This document shows, one piece after another, positions 58,480-64,000 of a stretch of 64,000 bases of DNA. Numbering within the stretch: position 1 is the stretch's first letter; each line of letters opens with the position of its first letter. Origin of the DNA: Coptis chinensis (taxonomy: Eukaryota; Streptophyta; Magnoliopsida; Ranunculales; Ranunculaceae); contig CM027380.1 of assembly GCA_015680905.1 (NCBI GenBank), forward strand, positions 15,270,001-15,334,000, written 5' to 3'. The notes under the pieces were generated by a model. The model had not been told where the DNA came from and did not search any database. It saw only the letters and a list, made by a program, of their open reading frames with translations. A program made the translations under genes and the position numbers.

Positions 58480-59658
58480 TTAGAAGTTGTTGATTATAGT
58501 TGGGATTTGGATTAGCTGGAACAAGGCTGCGGTTGGTCTGATAATTAGCATTAGAATTATTTTGAAATTGACCTTGTTGGTATTGTTGATTATTTCCTTG
58601 GCGGTATGGAATAAAATTATTGGTAGGTCGAACAGTTGATTAGCGAAACTAGGAGGAGCCCCCATTTGTTGGTTATTTTGACGCCAAGTGAAATTCGGAT
58701 GTTGTCTCCACGGTGCATTGGGAATGTTGAATGCACATGCCTCCTCCGCTTGTTGAGTAGGGGAAGCATATAACAAAGGACAATATGCATCAGGATGATC
58801 AGGACTAAGACAAAGGACACAAGGAGTGGTGTCAACGTTCATGACTGGTTTTGGTAGTTGATCGTTTACTTGAACTGCAAGGGCATCTACTTTTTTAGTT
58901 AGGGATTCTATCAAATTTTTTATTTCAGGATCGGGTTTTACCTCAAAAATAGATGTGGCTTTTGTAACAGTATCCTTTGATGATCTAGACGGCTCAGTGT
59001 TACCCCAGTGTGTACCTTTTTTCGCTTGTTTTTCAAGAAAAGTATAAGCTTCAAGAGCTCCTTTGTCCATGAAGCAACCTCCGTTCATTATATCAAGAGT
59101 TTCTTTTTGATGATCGCATTGACCATTAAAGAATGAGCGAACAAGGCAGCTTTTCTAGTTGGTGGTGAGGACATTCTAAATGTAAGATCAAGAAAAGCGA
59201 CTCCATGCTTCCGTAAAAGGATTCATGAGGATTTTGACGGAAGAATTGAATTTTCTTAAGCATTTCAGGTTGTTTTCTTCTCGAGTGTAAAAACTGAAGC
59301 ATAAAAGCTTGAACTAGTTTATTCCATGTGTCTATGGATTGTGATTGTTGTCCCGCTAGCCGATTGATGCTTTTTCCGCTAAAGTGAATGGAAGCTTGAC
59401 CCGAAGCAAAGAGTTGTTCCTTAGAGAGACCGGATGATGAAATGTTGTTGCCACTTGTTCAAAGCCCACGAAGATGATTGTACGGTTTTTCGTGCTCCAA
59501 GCCATGATATATTGGTAACAAACTGAAGACGTTTGGTGGGATACGAAAATCACCGACAATGTCCTCAAGTTTAATGCGGGGAAGAAGGTCCTTCCCTGTA
59601 ATGCAAAGATAGAAGTCCGAGAGGGGCTTCTCTCTTTAAGTGGAGGATCGTCGGCCAT
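58480..59658 (-). pseudogene. gag of the 18-kb Athila-like element, broken
   Basis: The N-terminal frame (59658-59356) gives the FEQVATTFHHP and LPFTLAEKA blocks of the gag core. The middle (59350-59090) is readable only in pieces: NPHESFTEAW-type segment near 59225 and FFNGQCDHQKETLDI near 59110. The C-terminal frame (59088-58480) begins MNGGCFMDKGALEAYTFLEK, includes a zinc knuckle CVLCLSPDHPDAYC (CX2CX4HX4C, about 58800) and a WRQ/NQQ-rich tail. It would form the particle and bind the element's RNA. Frame shifts at about 59440, 59360 and 59150 break it. Closely related to 26743-27636. Confidence 0.82.
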
Positions 59659-59699
59659 AATGACGAAGTTGATGGCGGCGAAGGATTGTGATGAAGGTA

Positions 59700-61467
59700 A
59701 TTAGCGAAGAAGAACAATTTTTATGTGAGAACTTACGCGAATTGCTTATCGTATTTTTTCGACGATAGGTTTGTTCAATTTCTTTAGTGGAACCGGACCT
59801 TAATCTCATGCAAGCATAAAATTAGATCTAACTTACGTAAGGAATTATGAGGACTCGAATTTTATTATTATCTTAAGCATTAGGGTTGAACAACATATGC
59901 CTAAGCTGCTGCTAACGTAGCAGTGAAGCTAGGAATACGTGTGCATAAACCAACAGCCAGGTCACAAGATAGATATGAGGGAGGATTTCCGTGCAAGCAC
60001 GGTTCTAATTAAGTAACCTCAATCTTTCAAGTTTCCTAGACACCATTGGAATATGATTAAGATTTATGGAATTAAAATTTATGCAAAGGTGGTAATAAAT
60101 TAATTTTAATTTAATTTAATTTAATTTAATTTAATTTAATTTTTAATTTAATTTTTTTTTTTTTTAAAGATTTATGCAAGGTTTAAAATACAAACATACA
60201 AATACGATCTACTCATACAATACTAGGTGCAGTAGCATGTGAAGGTACTCTACTCATACGTATAGCTATACGAATAGGCAAGCTTGTGTCATCGATAAAT
60301 ATTTCCATACGTACAGGCAAATATACATCAGTAATACGTATATGTACGCTAATTTGTAAATCGATATTACGTAAATGTATATCAACAGTAACAGGCGAAT
60401 TTGAATCACTCATACGTATCTAAATACATTAGCATACGAATACAGTATACATACGCAGAATAGATGACAAAACTAAACATGCAAAGTTTTATACCTAAAC
60501 TAAAATACGACTCTTGTATTGCATAATAAATCGATTTCGACAATACTCATTGAGATTGCGAATGTCCTATAGAGAGCAGCTTTACCCCGTAGGGTTTAGA
60601 AACAACTTACCCAACTAAGATTTTAACCCTCGTTGGAATGTTCTCCTCTTTCTTGACAAAATCGACATATTAGACAATACCGTGTACGTATACGTAGAGA
60701 AATATCAAACATTTAACAAGCAACATTTATACGTAGAAAGACATATACCCATGCAATACAATACCATTAATATGTAAATATACATTCATATGCAATTCAT
60801 GTCCGTGTAATCGTATATAAATATTTACCGGTATACGAATTTGATTCATGCATAATTCGAGGCTAAAGCTTAAATAATAATCCATAAATTTTTCCTAATA
60901 CTATATACATGGCATATATGCAGAAAAACATAATAATAATAATATAAATAAATTACAATAATACTGAAAATTGGAACCTGTAGCTTCCCGCGTTTTCGCC
61001 CGTCTTACAAACGTTTCAATTTGTCGACGCGATTAATCCCAAAGGATTATCGATATTTTCAGGTACAAGGTATGATATTTAGGCCTGGAAATGGATCAAT
61101 GTAGATCTGTAGATGCTGCTGGTTGAACAGGAGCAAAAACTGATGAAATTCACCCCTGGACGCGGTCCCACTTCAAGACGCGACTTCGACTCTACACCAG
61201 CAAGACGCTTGTCCAATTAATTCAGAACACGTCCAAATTTTCTCAGAAGTCTTATAATCTTCTGTAGTTTTGTTTCCCAGTCCTAACTTTTGGTACCTGC
61301 AAGTGGAACGCAAAATTTTTTAGCGAACAGGTCTTTTTCGTGGTAAAAATACGAAAAAAAAAAAAAAAAAACGTAAACGAACGAAGAGGAAAGGATTGAA
61401 GAGAATGGGGGTTCCCCCTTGATGCAACTTCCGATCTTTAGCACACGTTCTATGACTTTAGAACAGC
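59700..61467 (-). other. Leader of the 18-kb element, no gene
   Basis: AT-rich, with a (TTAAT)n microsatellite at 60099-60153 and a field of repeated tacgta/catacg segments between 60200 and 60860. An 18-base A run is at about 61352. No coding frame is supported. Confidence 0.55.
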
Positions 61468-61477
61468 AGCGGCGCCA
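61468..61477 (-). promoter_or_regulatory. Primer-binding site core of the 18-kb element
   Basis: The minus strand reads TGGCGCCGCTGC two bases after the 5' LTR end, the same core as the other Athila-like copies in this window. Confidence 0.75.
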
Positions 61478-61479
61478 TT

Positions 61480-62906
61480 TGATATATGCTGGGACACTAC
61501 TTAGAGTTTTGAACTCTCTAAATTGGTGAAAAAGCAATCAAGGTTCCTTACTCACGATCTTCGTTTCGTAGAGTTGGAATAAAGATTCGAACTAAACTAA
61601 AGCTTAGAACAACTACAAATTGGAATTTACAATAAGGGAACTAAAGAGTAAGGAGTAATTATTAATGCTAGATTTTTCCTTCCTATTAATAAAAACATTA
61701 AAATGAAAACATGCACTTAATACCGAAATGGAAATTTGAAAGAGAAATTGGAGAGTTAATCCTCCTCATGTGAACTACCATTAGTGTTGATTTGAAATAG
61801 GTTTTGATTCTTCCTAAACTCATAGACAAGTCCCTAACGGAAAAATAGATTTGATCCCTAGCATGCATGGCTCACTAAAGAACTCATACATGCTAGGAAG
61901 TGAAACTAAACAATGACTTATCTCTAAGCTCATTGATTGATTTCTAACTAAACTCTACACCAACTACCATTTTGGGGTAGGATGTAGAGTTAGTTGTTCT
62001 TCCTAAACCTACCAAACCAACAATTGGTTTACCCTCACATGAGTTAGACTAACTCCCCAAAAGGGAAGTTAGCTCATGATCCTTGGGACAAGGACTTATG
62101 AACTAATAAAAACTCAAAAGAGAGAGAGAGAGAGAGAGAGAAGAAAATCCACAACCAAACTCACTTCTATTATTTCTTAGAAGAACAAGTGTTCCTCCAT
62201 TAAAACTATTACAAGCTTTTCAATAAAATCAAAAACTTACTTCTCCTTTTCACTAAGGAACTAAAATAATGTCATGTGAGGAAAATAAGTCAAGGGAGTA
62301 ATTGGAGTGTCCCCACATTTGTCTAATTTCTTCTCCATTTGAGAGAAATCTCATTTCCTCCCACGTGAATTATCAAACCACATTGATTCATTTTTATCTA
62401 CCACATTAAAACAAAGTGACACCTTGCCTTTTTTTCACTATTAACACCTAATCTAATTTATTACATGCAAGGTGTCAACTTTGCACCAATAATTTGTTAT
62501 CTTTGTCTTGACATGCTCCATGATTGATGACTCATCCAATCTTGTGGCCCCGCATAGTGGGTCCATGTGCAGTCCAGTGGCAATCCGGTATTTTGGGCAG
62601 TTTTACAACTTCCCGCCTATGCGTAGAGTTCATCGCCCTGATTGTTTGAGCAGCTCTCTTGTCGCATTCGGAGTCCTGGTTCGAGCGGTAGAAGCTTTGG
62701 AAGTTTGATGCTTCTACGTGGATTTGGAAGAATTTATATATACGCCGTTCTTCGTGCTTTATTGCAGGTTTAACCAATATTTCCATGTTTACTGCAAATA
62801 CCTGCAAAAGTGTGAAAACATATTTATTTCATGATTATTAAACACATAATTAACCAAATTTATATGTCTCAATGGGGTTTCATAATACACTTTTGGGTGC
62901 TTATCA
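61480..62906 (-). repeat. 5' LTR (right) of the 18-kb element
   Basis: Pairs with 44874-46316. It keeps a longer version around 62560-62590 (an extra ~13 bases) and a GA microsatellite (62116-62141) of different length. Confidence 0.9.
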
Positions 62907-64000
62907 ATAACTAATCCTCGTGGCTATATTTTTGTCCTTTTTAGAGGAGCGTGACTACTTTGGCTTTACTTGATTGATTTTATTTTATTTTTTTGTTTCG
63001 TTGGGCTTCAAGTAACAAACATCGTCCGGTTTATCTACATTGGGTAATGACTTTCCATTAGTTGTTATGTGGCTCGAGTTTAGCCTTATGTGCGCTAAAG
63101 TAAATACAGTGCGGAAGTTAACCACGAAGTCACACAAGCATGCTTTTGTAAACACCAAGTATCCTCTGACTGGGAGTTGCGAGGAGGTTGAGAGTTTTAC
63201 CTCTGAAGCCATGCTTATACGCTGCTTGAGGTGTAGTCGACGTCGGTTGGTGGGTGATATGAGAATCAAGCCCAACCGTTCGAGCGTTTTGTTCGGTTAC
63301 AAATTTTAACTATCTAAACCCACAAGTCGGGTTGAAAATGTGGCACAACCAATAATTTACAACTTTGCCTTTGTGGGCTTAAGTTGCACAATGTAAATAA
63401 AAAACTAACTACTTAACTATATAACTATTTAATTATATAACTACTTAACTAGATTAATGAAAAGAACAATGTCAATGATTAGAAATTTAATCTTCAACTT
63501 GATTTGAGATGCGTGAGCGTATTATTGCGCGCACTACTTCTCACATACCCAAATGGTCCAAGTTGATCAAACTTTTAACACTTGGTAAGTTATTAAACTT
63601 CAACCAAAAGACAAGTAACTTATCACTTTAGGAAAAAGGTTGGTATTGTCCTAAACCTTATCCTAGCTATCCTATACCTTATCTAAGTTGATATTATCCT
63701 AATTTTTTTTTTTATATTTTTTAAAAATAATAATGGTGAAGTAAAAACATGATATTATTATAAAACTATTATTTATCTAATATTGATGATAAAATAAATT
63801 TTTTGTATTTTTAAATATATTTTTTTACTAAAAAACAAATAATAAAGATAATGTCAAAATATGATATTATCCTAAAAGTCTAGCATTTATCAAATAGGGG
63901 TTTTTAGACATTGGTCCTACCATTACTATGGAATTAGACTTTGGCCCATAAATACTGACATATTAGTTTTTGGTCCTACTTCTGTTACTTGACCATTGGA
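62907..64000. other. Right flank, no feature recognised
   Basis: Mostly AT-rich. An open frame of 96 codons on the minus strand (62985-63275) overlaps one of 89 codons on the plus strand (63040-63309); neither resembles a known family. The gag of the plus-strand element interrupted at 44873 does not continue here. Confidence 0.45.

Larger units (their letters stand above)
44874..62906 (-). mobile_element. Athila-like Ty3 retrotransposon, 18 kb, with broken gag-pol
   Basis: LTRs of 1443 and 1427 bp (44874-46316, 61480-62906) are near-identical by eye. On the minus strand the order is LTR, primer site (core TGGCGCCGCTGC), long leader, gag (59658-58480), protease (57.7 kb), RT, RNase H, integrase (to 54.25 kb), then 8 kb of 3' region with plant-transposon-protein-like frames, polypurine module and LTR. 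There is no chromodomain after integrase, as expected for the Athila/Tat branch. The outer flanks do not match (ttucc-type left: tttcc; right: ataac), so no target duplication is visible. Confidence 0.88.

Noticed and set aside
60213..60413. 66-codon minus-strand frame with repeated IR/VR pattern
   Set aside because: Arises from the tacgta repeats of the leader.
62985..63309. Overlapping open frames on both strands near the right end
   Set aside because: No homology recognised and no splice or promoter context; insufficient to call a gene.
1..64000. CRISPR arrays, bacterial operons, tRNA or rRNA genes
   Set aside because: No spaced direct repeats of CRISPR type, no ribosome-binding-site-led gene strings, and no cloverleaf or rRNA-like sequence noticed; all evidence points to plant nuclear DNA.

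Overview
This window comes from a nuclear genome of a flowering plant, probably a eudicot with a large, repeat-rich genome. The sequence is AT-rich and there is no intact host gene. Almost everything assignable is transposable-element sequence of plant-specific types: Athila/Tat-like Ty3 LTR retrotransposons, a Ty1/Copia fragment, a long solo LTR with Tekay/Del-like ends, a CACTA (En/Spm) DNA transposon and a non-autonomous hAT element. The species cannot be named from the sequence.

Layout. (1) 1014-5479: a non-autonomous LTR retrotransposon with ~340-bp LTRs, no gag-pol, and an internal ~1-kb array of degenerate ~52-bp repeats. (2) 7244-30063: a minus-strand Athila-like retrotransposon with 1.07-kb LTRs and a perfect 5-bp target duplication (AACAT). 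It has been entered by a ~0.96-kb hAT element (11164-25446, 8-bp duplication GCCGCACT), which was in turn entered by a 13.3-kb CACTA element (11532-24849, 3-bp duplication CAC). Each level is bounded by its own duplication, so the order of events is readable. (3) 30678-34059: a 3.4-kb solo LTR with duplication ACCTA. (4) 35663-36703: a decayed Copia reverse transcriptase cut off by the next element. (5) 36704-41511: a truncated Athila-like element on the minus strand, abutted by 41512-44873, a 5' LTR plus leader and gag start of a related plus-strand element. (6) 44874-62906: an 18-kb minus-strand Athila-like element with gag, protease, RT, RNase H and integrase all recognisable but broken by many small frameshifts. 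(7) 62907-64000: no assignable feature.

The most interesting content is cargo inside the CACTA element. On the same strand as its transposase it carries intron-containing pieces of two host genes. One is a piece of a NOP53-like ribosome-biogenesis factor, whose five exon-like blocks splice in silico into an open frame of 108 codons. The other is the C-terminal half of RPA32/RPA2, including the winged-helix region and a native-looking stop. Further exon-like blocks of unknown origin lie between these and the transposase genes, among them a 142-bp block present twice.

The Athila-like copies share a conserved non-coding 3' region holding a perfect 8-bp-arm hairpin and a duplicated polypurine-tract module. 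Many frame breaks sit in homopolymers, CCGG or CNG contexts, so part of the apparent decay could be consensus error rather than mutation.
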